Positions 16,423 to 24,895 of a DNA stretch of 64,000 bases are shown here, piece by piece. Under the pieces are notes generated by a model that saw nothing but the letters and a program-made list of their open reading frames with translations, was not told the origin of the DNA and ran no database searches. The translations under genes were made by a program, and so were the position numbers. Source of the DNA: RECM01 sp047921215 (GTDB lineage Bacteria > Bacteroidota > Rhodothermia > Balneolales > Cyclonatronaceae); the NCBI GenBank assembly GCA_047921215.1, contig JBLRWO010000015.1, positions 25,546 to 89,545 of the forward strand. The letters are read 5' to 3'. Each line of letters starts with the position of its first letter. The stretch's first letter is position 1.

Positions 16423-17426
16423 AAGTTACGATAATAGGTGCGGGCAGCTGGGGTACCGCCCTTTCTCTTGTGCTGAACGAGGGCGGCCATGAGGTGCGCA
16501 TATGGGCGCGTGAACCCGAGGTGGCCCTCCGGATCAATCAGTTCAGGGATAACCAGGACTATTTGCCGGGAATCTCCATTCCGGATCCGGTAATCTGCTG
16601 TACCGATTTTAAAGAGTGTGTACCCGAAAGTGAAGTTGTTGTGTTCGCCACCCCGTCGCACGCTATGCGGGAGGTGGCCGGAAGGGTAAAACCGTTCCTG
16701 AAGGGTGACGAAATCGTGGTACACGTAGCCAAAGGCATCGAAAATGATACCTTTATGACCATGAGCGAGGTGCTGGCCGAGGTGCTTTCAGACGTGATCC
16801 CCGAAGACCATATCGGGGTGCTTTCGGGTCCGAGCCATTCGGAGGAAGTCAGCCGCAAAAAGGCTACCACCGTGGTTTCGGCAGCCAACTCGAAAAGTAC
16901 AGCAACCCTCATCCAGAAATTGTTCATGACACCCCATTTCCGCGTTTATGTGAACCACGACATACGCGGGGTTGAAATCGCCGGATCGGTGAAAAATGTG
17001 ATGGCCATAGCGGCAGGCATTGTGGACGGGGCACAGATGGGCGACAACGCCTCGGCCGCGCTTATGACCCGCGGACTGCTTGAAATGAAGCGCCTGGGAA
17101 CGCGTCTTGGCGCATCCCAGGATACCTTCTCGGGCCTGGCCGGTATCGGCGATCTGATCGTTACCTGCACCAGCAAGCACTCCAGAAACCGGTACGTGGG
17201 CTTTCAGATTGGTCAGGGCAACAAGTTGAATGATATAATCTCAAAAATGAACATGGTTGCCGAAGGGGTCAAAACAACCAGGTCGGTTTATGAATGGTCC
17301 AGAAAACTGCAGGTGGTAATGCCCCTTACCGAAGCGGTGTACCAGGTGCTGTTCGAAGATGTAAATCCGTACGACGCCCTCGCCAATCTGATGACCCGGG
17401 ATCCCAAAGATGAAATTCTTGTATGA
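16419..17426 (+). CDS. gpsA: Glycerol-3-phosphate dehydrogenase [NAD(P)+]
   Basis: A 335-residue soluble enzyme that reduces dihydroxyacetone phosphate to glycerol-3-phosphate for lipid synthesis. The dinucleotide site GAGSWGTALSLVL opens the protein, HVAKGIE and GPSHSEEV are family segments, and the catalytic lysine lies in GSVKNVMAIAAG. The C-terminal domain has GLAGIGDLIVTCTSKHSRN. The GTG start at 16419 overlaps the plsY stop (GTGA). Adjacent plsY and gpsA make a short phospholipid operon. Confidence 0.95.
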   Translation: MKVTIIGAGSWGTALSLVLNEGGHEVRIWAREPEVALRINQFRDNQDYLPGISIPDPVICCTDFKECVPESEVVVFATPSHAMREVAGRVKPFLKGDEIVVHVAKGIENDTFMTMSEVLAEVLSDVIPEDHIGVLSGPSHSEEVSRKKATTVVSAANSKSTATLIQKLFMTPHFRVYVNHDIRGVEIAGSVKNVMAIAAGIVDGAQMGDNASAALMTRGLLEMKRLGTRLGASQDTFSGLAGIGDLIVTCTSKHSRNRYVGFQIGQGNKLNDIISKMNMVAEGVKTTRSVYEWSRKLQVVMPLTEAVYQVLFEDVNPYDALANLMTRDPKDEILV

Positions 17427-17533
17427 GTTTATGCGTTACAGTGCCTGATTGACCATTGACGCCGGATGATCTTTTGGTCAAATGTCCGTACTTTATCACA
17501 TCAAACTGAAACACATATTCAGTCTGTTCTCTT

Positions 17534-18205
17534 ATGTACCAGGTTATGCCCGTCGATTCCAGGATGAGTCTTGGCGACCTTAAAAGACTCGTAAAAACCG
17601 GTGAGGGTACGTTCCTCGAATTCAAACGAACGATCTCGTCGCCAGGGAAAATTGCGAGGGAACTGGCAGCTTTTGCAAATACCAAAGGCGGTACACTGCT
17701 CATTGGCGTTGACGATGACAAAAGTCTGGTCGGTGTCGACAGCTACTATGAGCAGGAATTTCTGCTCAGCCAGTCGCTGAACGAAGTTTGTGTGCCTGCA
17801 CTTGAAGCCAGCGTCGAGGTTGTTCCCTTCCACAAGAAGGAGATTGTGCTTGTACGGGTTGAAGAAAGCGATAACAAACCTGTTTATGTATCCGAAAAGG
17901 GGAAAAAGACGGTTTATGTGCGTGATAAGGACCAGAGTGTGCGGGCCAGTTTCGAGAAGATGCAGCTGCTCAGGAAAAAAAAGAGAAGCAACGGTATCAC
18001 ATTCGCTTACGGCCCCGATGAGCAGAAGCTGTTCAGATATCTGAATGAATACGACCGGATTACTGTTCGGGAATATTCAAATCTGATCAATTCGGGTAAA
18101 TGGAAGGCCTCGAGGATTCTGGTAAATTTAGCCAGCCTGGGGGTTCTCAGGTTCTTTAATCACGAAAAGAAAGAGTATTTTTCACTATCAGAAACAAGAT
18201 TTTGA
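17534..18205 (+). CDS. AlbA_2 (Schlafen-type) domain protein, possible regulator
   Basis: A 223-residue protein. Residues about 20-140 form an AlbA_2 domain: EGTFLEFKRTIS, LAAFANTKGGTLLIGVDDD, and VYVRDKDQSVRA. Residues about 150-215 look like a winged helix (ITVREYSNLINSGKWKASRILVNLASLGVLRFF). Proteins of this layout are usually called ATP-binding or transcriptional regulators, but their biochemical function is poorly known. It lies three bases from the possible TTG start of the Fe-S carrier gene, and 15 bases from the preferred ATG, so the two may be co-transcribed. Confidence 0.75.
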   Translation: MYQVMPVDSRMSLGDLKRLVKTGEGTFLEFKRTISSPGKIARELAAFANTKGGTLLIGVDDDKSLVGVDSYYEQEFLLSQSLNEVCVPALEASVEVVPFHKKEIVLVRVEESDNKPVYVSEKGKKTVYVRDKDQSVRASFEKMQLLRKKKRSNGITFAYGPDEQKLFRYLNEYDRITVREYSNLINSGKWKASRILVNLASLGVLRFFNHEKKEYFSLSETRF

Positions 18206-18219
18206 GTGCTGAATCTATT

Positions 18220-18594
18220 ATGAGCGATATCAATTTTGCAGAAAAACTGGCAGACAGGAATGGCAACGAGGTGGTAGGGCTTACCGGCCGTGCCGTGCAT
18301 CAGATCGAGAAAATACGCAGGGAGGAAAACATCCCTGACGATAATTATCTGCGTGTAGGCGTGAAGGGTGGGGGATGCTCCGGAATGAGCTACACCCTGG
18401 GCTTCGATCACAAAACAGAACACGATCTGGAGTATGCCATCGGGGATGTTAAAGTGGTGGTCGATAAGCGCCATGCGATCTACCTGGAGGGCACATCCGT
18501 TGATTTTAAAGACGGCCTCGACGCGCGCGGTTTTGTCTTCAGTAATCCCGTTGCGACCAGTACCTGTGGTTGCGGTTCTTCATTCAGCGCATAA
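18220..18594 (+). CDS. A-type iron-sulfur carrier (IscA/ErpA-like)
   Basis: A 124-residue protein of the HesB/IscA family, which carries Fe-S clusters to target enzymes. The three cluster cysteines are present: C53 in GGGCSGMSY, and C116 and C118 in STCGCGSSF. I chose the ATG at 18220 (MSDINFAEKL); a TTG at 18202 in the same frame is possible. Its stop overlaps the next start by one base. LipA elsewhere in this window is a likely client type, but no specific target can be assigned. Confidence 0.9.
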   Translation: MSDINFAEKLADRNGNEVVGLTGRAVHQIEKIRREENIPDDNYLRVGVKGGGCSGMSYTLGFDHKTEHDLEYAIGDVKVVVDKRHAIYLEGTSVDFKDGLDARGFVFSNPVATSTCGCGSSFSA

Positions 18595-19808
18595 TGGCGG
18601 GCAGGCGGAAAAAAAATGACGATCCTCTCTACGGGGAGTTACTGGCTGCTGCAGAACACATTAACGAGGAACTTGTAGCACTGCGCAGGGACCTGCACAT
18701 GCATCCCGAACTGGGCTGGAACGAAAACGAAACCTCCGAGAAGATTATCAAAAAGCTCACTGATGCAGGCCTCAGGAGCAGGAATGGTCTGGCCGGTTAC
18801 GGTCTCTACACCGATATCGGAAAGAATTCCGGATCCATGGTCGCCTACCGGGCCGACATGGACGCGCTTCCGATACAGGATCAGAAGCAGGTTCCGTATG
18901 CCTCAAAAGTACCTGGCTGCGCTCACATGTGCGGGCACGATGTGCACACAACCATTGCTCTCGGGGTTGCCCGGGTGCTTTATCAGTTCAGCGATGAGCT
19001 TCAGGGCCGGGTCAGGGTTATCTGGCAGCCGGCCGAAGAGACCCAGCCCAGCGGTGCCCCGGAGATGATCAGTGCCGGCGTGCTCGATGGTGTGAAAGCT
19101 ATTTACGGTGCTCACTGCGATCCCACGCTTGAGACCGGAAGGTTCAGTATAAGAAGGGGTGCCGAAACGGCGGCATTCGATTCCTTCATAATCACGGTCA
19201 AATCAGACAGTACCACCCACTCTGCCCGGCCGCACATGGGAACGGATACGATCTGGATTGCCAACCAGATCATCCAGAACCTGTATCAGTTTATCGGACG
19301 CATTACCGATGTGCTGAAGCCCACGACCATATCCGTGTGTACCTTTCATGCCGGCGAAGCACTGAACGTGATTCCGAATACAGTGGAGTTTGGCGGCACC
19401 ATCCGTACCGTCAGCGACGACAAACGCGAAGGTATCCGTACGTATGTTAAAAGCCTGATCGGAAGTATGCAGAGCCTGTACGATGTGCAGATCGACATCC
19501 GGTTCGGGATGGGAGCCCCGCCCGTTCAGAACGATGTGCGCCTGCACGACCACGCCCTGCACCTGATACAGCAGCAGCTGGGAAAAAATGCATTCCGTGA
19601 ACGCGAGCAGAGCATGGGGGCCGAGGATTTCTCTTTCTACACGCGCATTGTACCCTCCCTGTTCATCCGTATTGGCAGCGCGGGTTCGCCGCAGACCTCC
19701 TATCCGCTGCACAGTTCGCTGTTCGATGTGGACGAACGCCTGATTACCCCGACAGTTGCCTTCATGTCGTGGCTGCTCATCCGGAACCTCAGTGATAAGC
19801 CCTGTTAG
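18594..19808 (+). CDS. M20-family amidohydrolase / aminoacylase-like peptidase
   Basis: From the ATG at 18594 (TAATG overlap with the Fe-S carrier) the protein has 404 residues. Metal ligands and family motifs are seen in DLHMHPELGWNENET, YRADMDALPIQD, CAHMCGHDVHTTIALG, PAEETQPSGAPEMI and MGAEDFSFY. Members remove acyl groups from N-acylated amino acids or hydrolyse hippurate or indole-acetyl conjugates. The substrate cannot be told. An upstream in-frame ATG at 18570 would overlap the previous gene and is less likely. Confidence 0.88.
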   Translation: MAGRRKKNDDPLYGELLAAAEHINEELVALRRDLHMHPELGWNENETSEKIIKKLTDAGLRSRNGLAGYGLYTDIGKNSGSMVAYRADMDALPIQDQKQVPYASKVPGCAHMCGHDVHTTIALGVARVLYQFSDELQGRVRVIWQPAEETQPSGAPEMISAGVLDGVKAIYGAHCDPTLETGRFSIRRGAETAAFDSFIITVKSDSTTHSARPHMGTDTIWIANQIIQNLYQFIGRITDVLKPTTISVCTFHAGEALNVIPNTVEFGGTIRTVSDDKREGIRTYVKSLIGSMQSLYDVQIDIRFGMGAPPVQNDVRLHDHALHLIQQQLGKNAFREREQSMGAEDFSFYTRIVPSLFIRIGSAGSPQTSYPLHSSLFDVDERLITPTVAFMSWLLIRNLSDKPC

Positions 19809-19974
19809 GAGAGGGTGGCCGAAGCGTGGCTGCCGTAATGGTACCGTCCTGTTCCACTGCATAAAACCCGCTTGTCGTTGCGTCTGGCTCCGGATTCCGG
19901 TAATCGAGGCTTCCACTGTTTACAGAAAACAAAAAAATACCCGTCAGAATCAGATAAAAGAGCAGTAATCTCAT
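19789..19974 (-). CDS. Possible small exported peptide
   Basis: The minus-strand ATG at 19972-19974 opens 61 residues: a strongly hydrophobic start, MRLLLFYLILTGIFLFSVNS, then a polar tail. This looks like a signal peptide with a short mature part. A second ATG four codons upstream (19984-19986) is possible. The 3' end overlaps the convergent peptidase gene by 20 bases. There is no family match I know; it may be chance. Confidence 0.35.
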   Translation of the reverse strand: MRLLLFYLILTGIFLFSVNSGSLDYRNPEPDATTSGFYAVEQDGTITAATLRPPSPNRAYH

Positions 19975-20192
19975 GATTTTGTGCATCCCCCTTGATGAAT
20001 AGTCAGTGGATATAACCACATTATTGGTTTTATGTTCTGGATGGCCGTAAAAAGGTCAGGCCGTATCCGCGTCCGGTGTTGTGCTGTTTGAAAAACTGGT
20101 GACGAATCACTAAGATGGGTCAGCCTGCCGGCCTGTACGCAGTGCATTACAGCATTATAAACAGTTATTCAGTCAGTATTTAGAAACAACCT

Positions 20193-21296
20193 ATGGAAAA
20201 AACAAACCAACCAAACGGCAACCTTACAGCTGAACGCAACCGGTTACTGCTCGCTGTCGATGTTTTGATGGTCGTGGTGGTGGGTTTTAACCTGATCTGG
20301 ATCGTATTCGACTGGTCATTCCAGAGCACCACCTTCCAGAGCCTTGTGGAGATGATTTCAGGGCCGTTTTTCGAGTTTTACCGCGACCGGATTCACCCCG
20401 ATTTTCTGTTCTATGATGTACTGTTCATCATTTTCTATCTCGTTGAGCTGGGCATCCGCTGGATAGTTTCCATTGTGAAGAAAGACTACCCGAAATGGTA
20501 CTATTTCCCGTTTGTAAACTGGTACGACCTGCTGGGATGCATCCCCATTGGCTCATTCAGGTTCTTCCGCCTGCTGCGCATATTTGCACTTCTGATGCGA
20601 ATGCACCGGCTCGGGTTCATCGATATTACCAAATCGTTTGTCTATGACATGCTGGCCCGGTACCTGAACATTTTTACCGAGGAGGTATCGAACAGGGTGG
20701 TTTACAACATTCTGACCGATATACAGGATGAGCTGAATGAGGGCAGTCCGGTAGTGGAAACCATTCTTGAGCAGGTTATCGAGCCCCGGCGTGATGCCCT
20801 TGTTGGCTGGATTTCGCAGCGGGTGGGACTGATAGCCGGTAAGGGCTACGAACTTTACCGGGATGATATAAGCCGGTATGTTGAGCGCCGTATAGGCGAG
20901 GCGGTGGAGCAGAACAGGGAGATCAGGCAGATCGCAGCCGTTCCGGTGGTTGGCAGTTATATCAGCACCCGGCTTGAGCAGGCCATTGGCGATATTGTAC
21001 TGAACGTTATTAACGGTGCCATCAACGACCTGGCATCCGATAAGAACCGGGTGGTGGTAGACGATGTGACCCGGCTCGCCATTGAGTCCTTCCAGGCGGA
21101 AGACCCCGACCGTAATCTCCATAATATCGTACTCGACATGGCTAACAGGTCGCTTGATGTAATCAAGGCAAGGGTCAGCGTTCAGCAGTGGAAACTGCGT
21201 CCCGAGGAACGGGTCGAACGCATACGGGAGCTCATGCAAAATGAACTGGTGCAGAAGACCGGGCAGGCCCTGGACCCTCATTTTTCAAAAACATGA
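20193..21296 (+). CDS. Membrane protein with a voltage-sensor-like N-terminus
   Basis: A 367-residue protein. Residues 17-145 hold about four hydrophobic segments; the last contains regularly spaced arginines (R123, R126, R129, then R136, R139 in GSFRFFRLLRIFALLMRMHR), as in the S4 helix of voltage-gated channels. No pore loop or selectivity filter follows. Instead, residues 150-367 form a long, mostly helical soluble region with no motif I recognise. It may be a voltage-sensing or scaffold membrane protein rather than a channel. It is a free-standing gene with a leader of about 170 bases. Confidence 0.6.
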   Translation: MEKTNQPNGNLTAERNRLLLAVDVLMVVVVGFNLIWIVFDWSFQSTTFQSLVEMISGPFFEFYRDRIHPDFLFYDVLFIIFYLVELGIRWIVSIVKKDYPKWYYFPFVNWYDLLGCIPIGSFRFFRLLRIFALLMRMHRLGFIDITKSFVYDMLARYLNIFTEEVSNRVVYNILTDIQDELNEGSPVVETILEQVIEPRRDALVGWISQRVGLIAGKGYELYRDDISRYVERRIGEAVEQNREIRQIAAVPVVGSYISTRLEQAIGDIVLNVINGAINDLASDKNRVVVDDVTRLAIESFQAEDPDRNLHNIVLDMANRSLDVIKARVSVQQWKLRPEERVERIRELMQNELVQKTGQALDPHFSKT

Positions 21297-21365
21297 TTTG
21301 TTTTTAATATTAACTATATTAAGATGTTTTAAACCTCGCACAGACCGACAGAACACCCCATAGTT

Positions 21366-22619
21366 GTGGACCGAAAAATTGAAAAGAAACGCTTTCCTCC
21401 AAAAAGGGTAGCGGGATTTGCCAGCCTCACACTGTTGCTGATCATCGTTGTGTATGTATATGCAAGCAGCGGGGGTGAGTCGCGTTTAAATATCGATGCT
21501 GAACGCATAACGGTATCGGCTGTTTCCTATGGTCCGTTTCAGGAATATGTACCCATAAACGGGACCGTGGTACCCATACAGACCCTGTATCTCGACGCGA
21601 TAGAAGGCGGCCGTATAGACCGGATCATGGTGGAAGGCGGTTCCATGGTGAACGAGGGCGATACCCTACTGGTTTTGAGCAACAGCAATCTTCAGCTGGA
21701 TGTGTTCAACCGGGAAGCGCAGATACTGGAGCAGATCCACAACCTGCAGAACAGGCAGCTTACGCTGCAGCAGGAACGGTTGCGGCTGCGCGAGATGATG
21801 GTCGAAATGCGCTACAACCTTCAGCGGGCCGAACGCCAGTTTGAGCAGAACAGGGAACTGCGCGGCCGCAATATGGTCTCTGAAGAGGAATTCAGGCAGG
21901 CACAGGAGAATTTTCTGAGCACCCGCGAACGTATGGGCATCGTTCGGGAGACCTTCGTTATCGATTCCGTGCAGACCGAAAATCAGCTGCGTTTCATCAA
22001 CAACTCTCTGGAACGCATGCAGACCAATCTGGAGATGGTACAGAAGAGCATGGACTACCTCGTTCTGACCGCGCCCATCTCGGGTCAGCTGACCTCGCTG
22101 AACGCCGAAATCGGCGAGTCGAAAACCAGGGGGCAGCGCATGGGACAGATCGACGTGCTGGATGGGTACAAGGTGAGGGTGGCCATCGATGAGCACTACA
22201 TTGCGCGGATAACCCTCGGCCAGAAGGGCGAATTCGATTTTGCCGGACGCAGCTACAGCCTGGAAATCACGAAAATCTATCCCGAGGTGAACGACGGGCG
22301 TTTTGAGGTCGATATGGAGTTCGTTGATGAAATGGCCCCGGAGGGTATACGCAGGGGGCAGACCGTACGCCTGCGGTTGGAGCTCAGCGATCTTACCGAT
22401 GCGGTACTGCTGGCCCGTGGCGGTTTTTTTCAGACCACGGGCGGCAACTGGGTGTATGTGCTTGATGTCGACGGTCAGACTGCCTACCGCCGGGAAGTGC
22501 GCCTCGGGCGGCAGAATCCGCAGTATTATGAGGTGGTGAGCGGCCTGCAGCCGGGCGAGCAGGTAATCACTTCATCCTATGAACCGTTTGGCGAGAACGA
22601 AAGACTGGTTTTGAAGTAG
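21366..22619 (+). CDS. HlyD/MacA-like periplasmic adaptor of an exporter
   Basis: A 417-residue protein with an N-terminal membrane anchor (residues about 16-34), a lipoyl/barrel-sandwich part (VPINGTVVPIQTLYLDAIEGG), a long coiled coil (about 110-220, rich in Gln, Arg and Glu), and beta-barrel regions (VLTAPISGQLTSLNAEIGE, GLQPGEQVITSSYEPFG). The start is GTG at 21366, as no ATG precedes the hydrophobic helix. Such adaptors connect an inner-membrane ABC permease to an outer-membrane channel. It is followed by an ABC ATPase, and the matching permease lies at 24896. Confidence 0.87.
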   Translation: MDRKIEKKRFPPKRVAGFASLTLLLIIVVYVYASSGGESRLNIDAERITVSAVSYGPFQEYVPINGTVVPIQTLYLDAIEGGRIDRIMVEGGSMVNEGDTLLVLSNSNLQLDVFNREAQILEQIHNLQNRQLTLQQERLRLREMMVEMRYNLQRAERQFEQNRELRGRNMVSEEEFRQAQENFLSTRERMGIVRETFVIDSVQTENQLRFINNSLERMQTNLEMVQKSMDYLVLTAPISGQLTSLNAEIGESKTRGQRMGQIDVLDGYKVRVAIDEHYIARITLGQKGEFDFAGRSYSLEITKIYPEVNDGRFEVDMEFVDEMAPEGIRRGQTVRLRLELSDLTDAVLLARGGFFQTTGGNWVYVLDVDGQTAYRREVRLGRQNPQYYEVVSGLQPGEQVITSSYEPFGENERLVLK

Positions 22620-22714
22620 AAGGAAAGGTTACCTTGTGGCTTGCTTGCTGTACACAGGGAAACCGGGGTCCATTACCGACAACCGTTCACGCAACCCGAC
22701 CTGAAACCGGACTT

Positions 22715-23431
22715 ATGATTAAAACCGTTAACCTGAAAAAACTCTACACTACCGACGAGGTAGAAACCACCGCCCTGAATGATGTGAGCCTTGAGATCGG
22801 AACAGGTGAATTCGTGGCTGTTATGGGTCCGTCGGGCTGTGGCAAGTCAACGTTGCTGAACATCATCGGGCTGCTCGACGATGTAACGGCCGGGAGCTAC
22901 CTGTTCGGGGATGTGGATGTTACCACTTTCACCGAGCGTCAGCGTGCAGCCCTGAGAAAACAGAACATCGGTTTCGTGTTTCAGAATTTTAATCTGATCG
23001 ATGAACTCACCGTTTTCGAAAATGTGGAACTGCCCCTGCTCTACCAGGGCATCTCATCCCAGGACCGGAAAAAACGGGTTGAGGAAGCCCTGGACCGTAT
23101 GCAGATCGGCCACCGCCGCAATCACTTTCCACAGCAGTTATCGGGCGGGCAGCAACAGCGCGTGGCGATAAGCCGGGCAGTTATCGGCACCCCCAAACTG
23201 ATCCTGGCCGATGAACCCACCGGTAACCTCGATTCCAAAAATGGCGAAGAGGTCATGAAACTGCTGGCCGGGCTCAACGAATCGGGAACGACCATTATCA
23301 TGGTAACCCATTCACCTATCGATTCCGGCTATGCCCACCGCATTATTCATCTGTTCGATGGCGAGGTGGTTACCGGCGATGAAATGGCTAAACGGATTCA
23401 TCAGGCCGAAGCAGCCGGACCGGCATCCTGA
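22715..23431 (+). CDS. ABC transporter ATPase, MacB/LolD type
   Basis: From the ATG at 22715 the protein has 238 residues, the usual size for a LolD/MacB-type ATPase. Walker A is GPSGCGKSTLLNIIG, the Q-loop is FVFQNFNLIDELTVFENVELP, the signature is LSGGQQQRVAISRA, Walker B is LILADEPTGNLDS and the switch histidine is in VTHS. It would power export of a lipid, lipoprotein, peptide or drug with the adjacent adaptor. The FtsX-type permease is separated from it by a gene on the opposite strand. Confidence 0.93.
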   Translation: MIKTVNLKKLYTTDEVETTALNDVSLEIGTGEFVAVMGPSGCGKSTLLNIIGLLDDVTAGSYLFGDVDVTTFTERQRAALRKQNIGFVFQNFNLIDELTVFENVELPLLYQGISSQDRKKRVEEALDRMQIGHRRNHFPQQLSGGQQQRVAISRAVIGTPKLILADEPTGNLDSKNGEEVMKLLAGLNESGTTIIMVTHSPIDSGYAHRIIHLFDGEVVTGDEMAKRIHQAEAAGPAS

Positions 23432-23434
23432 TTG

Positions 23435-24553
23435 TCAGTTATGTCCGGCTTCCTGTTCCTCAGGTATAGCCGGTGAAGTGACCTTGTATTTTTTATCGAC
23501 CCTCCCCAATAAAAAGCCATAGGGTTGCAGCCCGTCTATTTCGTCGAAGAGGATTTTCAGAATGGCAAGACCGGGAATGAACAGGATCATCCCCAAAAGG
23601 CCCCAAATCTGACCTCCAACCAGTATAGCGATGATAGTAACAAGCGGATTCAGACTTACTTTGTCACCAACAATAACGGGTGTGAAAAGATTGCTTTCAA
23701 ACAGTTGAATCACATAAAAGCCGATTATAACGGCAAAGGGAACCCATAGTGCATCCATGGTGAGCAGGGCGTAAACCGCTGGTAGAACCGATCCGAATAT
23801 GGGGCCTAAAAAAGGTATAATATTCAGCATGGCTGCAAAAACCCCGAATAAAATGGCATGCTTTACCCCGAGGCTGGTTAGCAAAATTACGTTCAGAACT
23901 GCCAGAATACAGATCACAAAAAACATGCCGGTGATGTAACTTTGTATGACCACTTTAACTTTTTCAACCAGATTTCTGATCCGTTGTTTGTCGCCCCCCG
24001 AAAATGTACTGACCATGAAAGCCCGGATGAATTCCCGGTAAATCAGGAACAGATAGATAAAAATGGGTATCAGGAAGTACATGGTCATCCCGCCCACGGT
24101 GGAGATCAGCCGCAATGTAATTGATGAAATATCAAAATCGAAGGCGTTGGCAACCCCAAAATCGACATCTTCGACACGGGATTTTATAAATTCGGGTGAA
24201 TACCGGAGAAACGTTTCATGGGTATCATCCGCAAGTTGTTCAACACGCTGTTGAATGTCGGGCAGTTCTTCGCCAAAACTCCTGATCTGATTGGTAAACA
24301 GGAACCCGATGAACGATAAAATAATGATAAGCAGCAGCATGCCAAGAAATGCCGATATACTGCGGGGTATTTTCCGTGATTCCAGCACGTCGCATGCCGG
24401 GGTCAGTATAACGGCAAAAAATGCGGAGAGCAATAGCGGCACCAGTATCCCCTTGGCTACAATCATGCCGTATATGGTCATGATAATACCGGCCAGTATA
24501 ACAGTGCCCTTAAGGTAGATAGGGTACGTTTTTTCAGTGCTCATTATGTTCAA
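23435..24553 (-). CDS. AI-2E family transporter (PerM-like)
   Basis: A 372-residue membrane protein with an N-terminal pair of helices, a long amphipathic middle part (residues about 95-150), then the typical C-terminal helix block with FFVICILAVLNVILLTSLGV, IPFLGPIFGSVLPA, NPLVTIIAILVGG and WGLLGMILFIPGLAILK. Family members have been proposed to export AI-2 or to act as sodium/proton antiporters. The gene lies in reverse between the ATPase and permease of the exporter, three bases from the ATPase stop. Confidence 0.9.
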   Translation of the reverse strand: MNIMSTEKTYPIYLKGTVILAGIIMTIYGMIVAKGILVPLLLSAFFAVILTPACDVLESRKIPRSISAFLGMLLLIIILSFIGFLFTNQIRSFGEELPDIQQRVEQLADDTHETFLRYSPEFIKSRVEDVDFGVANAFDFDISSITLRLISTVGGMTMYFLIPIFIYLFLIYREFIRAFMVSTFSGGDKQRIRNLVEKVKVVIQSYITGMFFVICILAVLNVILLTSLGVKHAILFGVFAAMLNIIPFLGPIFGSVLPAVYALLTMDALWVPFAVIIGFYVIQLFESNLFTPVIVGDKVSLNPLVTIIAILVGGQIWGLLGMILFIPGLAILKILFDEIDGLQPYGFLLGRVDKKYKVTSPAIPEEQEAGHN

Positions 24554-24895
24554 TACTCAAAGCGTTGTGGGTATTTACAGCATTATGGGGTATTGATTGT
24601 AAAATAGGCTAACCGTTGTTGTACAACAAAACCGGATATGGTTATTTTCGGGCCGATGAGGAGAGTTTTTGGTTTTTACTCTATATTCCTGCCTGTGTGT
24701 TTGCAATGTGCCCGGAACATCAGGAACCTGTCGGAGTCTAATTTAGTCATTATATGCTTTTACAGTCAAACAGGCCCGTTTTGTATCGGTCAGCAGGTCT
24801 GTTTAATTACGTTCAGGAAACTGATGGGGCCGGGTATAACAGGAGTAACACGGTTAGAGAAATGGAGATAGCACCGGTAAGGTGGTAACAAGCGG
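24554..24895. other. Intergenic region, divergent promoters expected
   Basis: About 340 bases between the divergent AI-2E gene and the ABC permease gene. Both genes must be expressed from here, but no convincing promoter box, hairpin or RNA gene was recognised. Confidence 0.45.

Noticed and set aside
24638..24871. A 77-codon plus-strand frame before the ABC permease
   Set aside because: Composition and hydropathy are not protein-like, it has no ribosome site, and it lies in the divergent promoter region.
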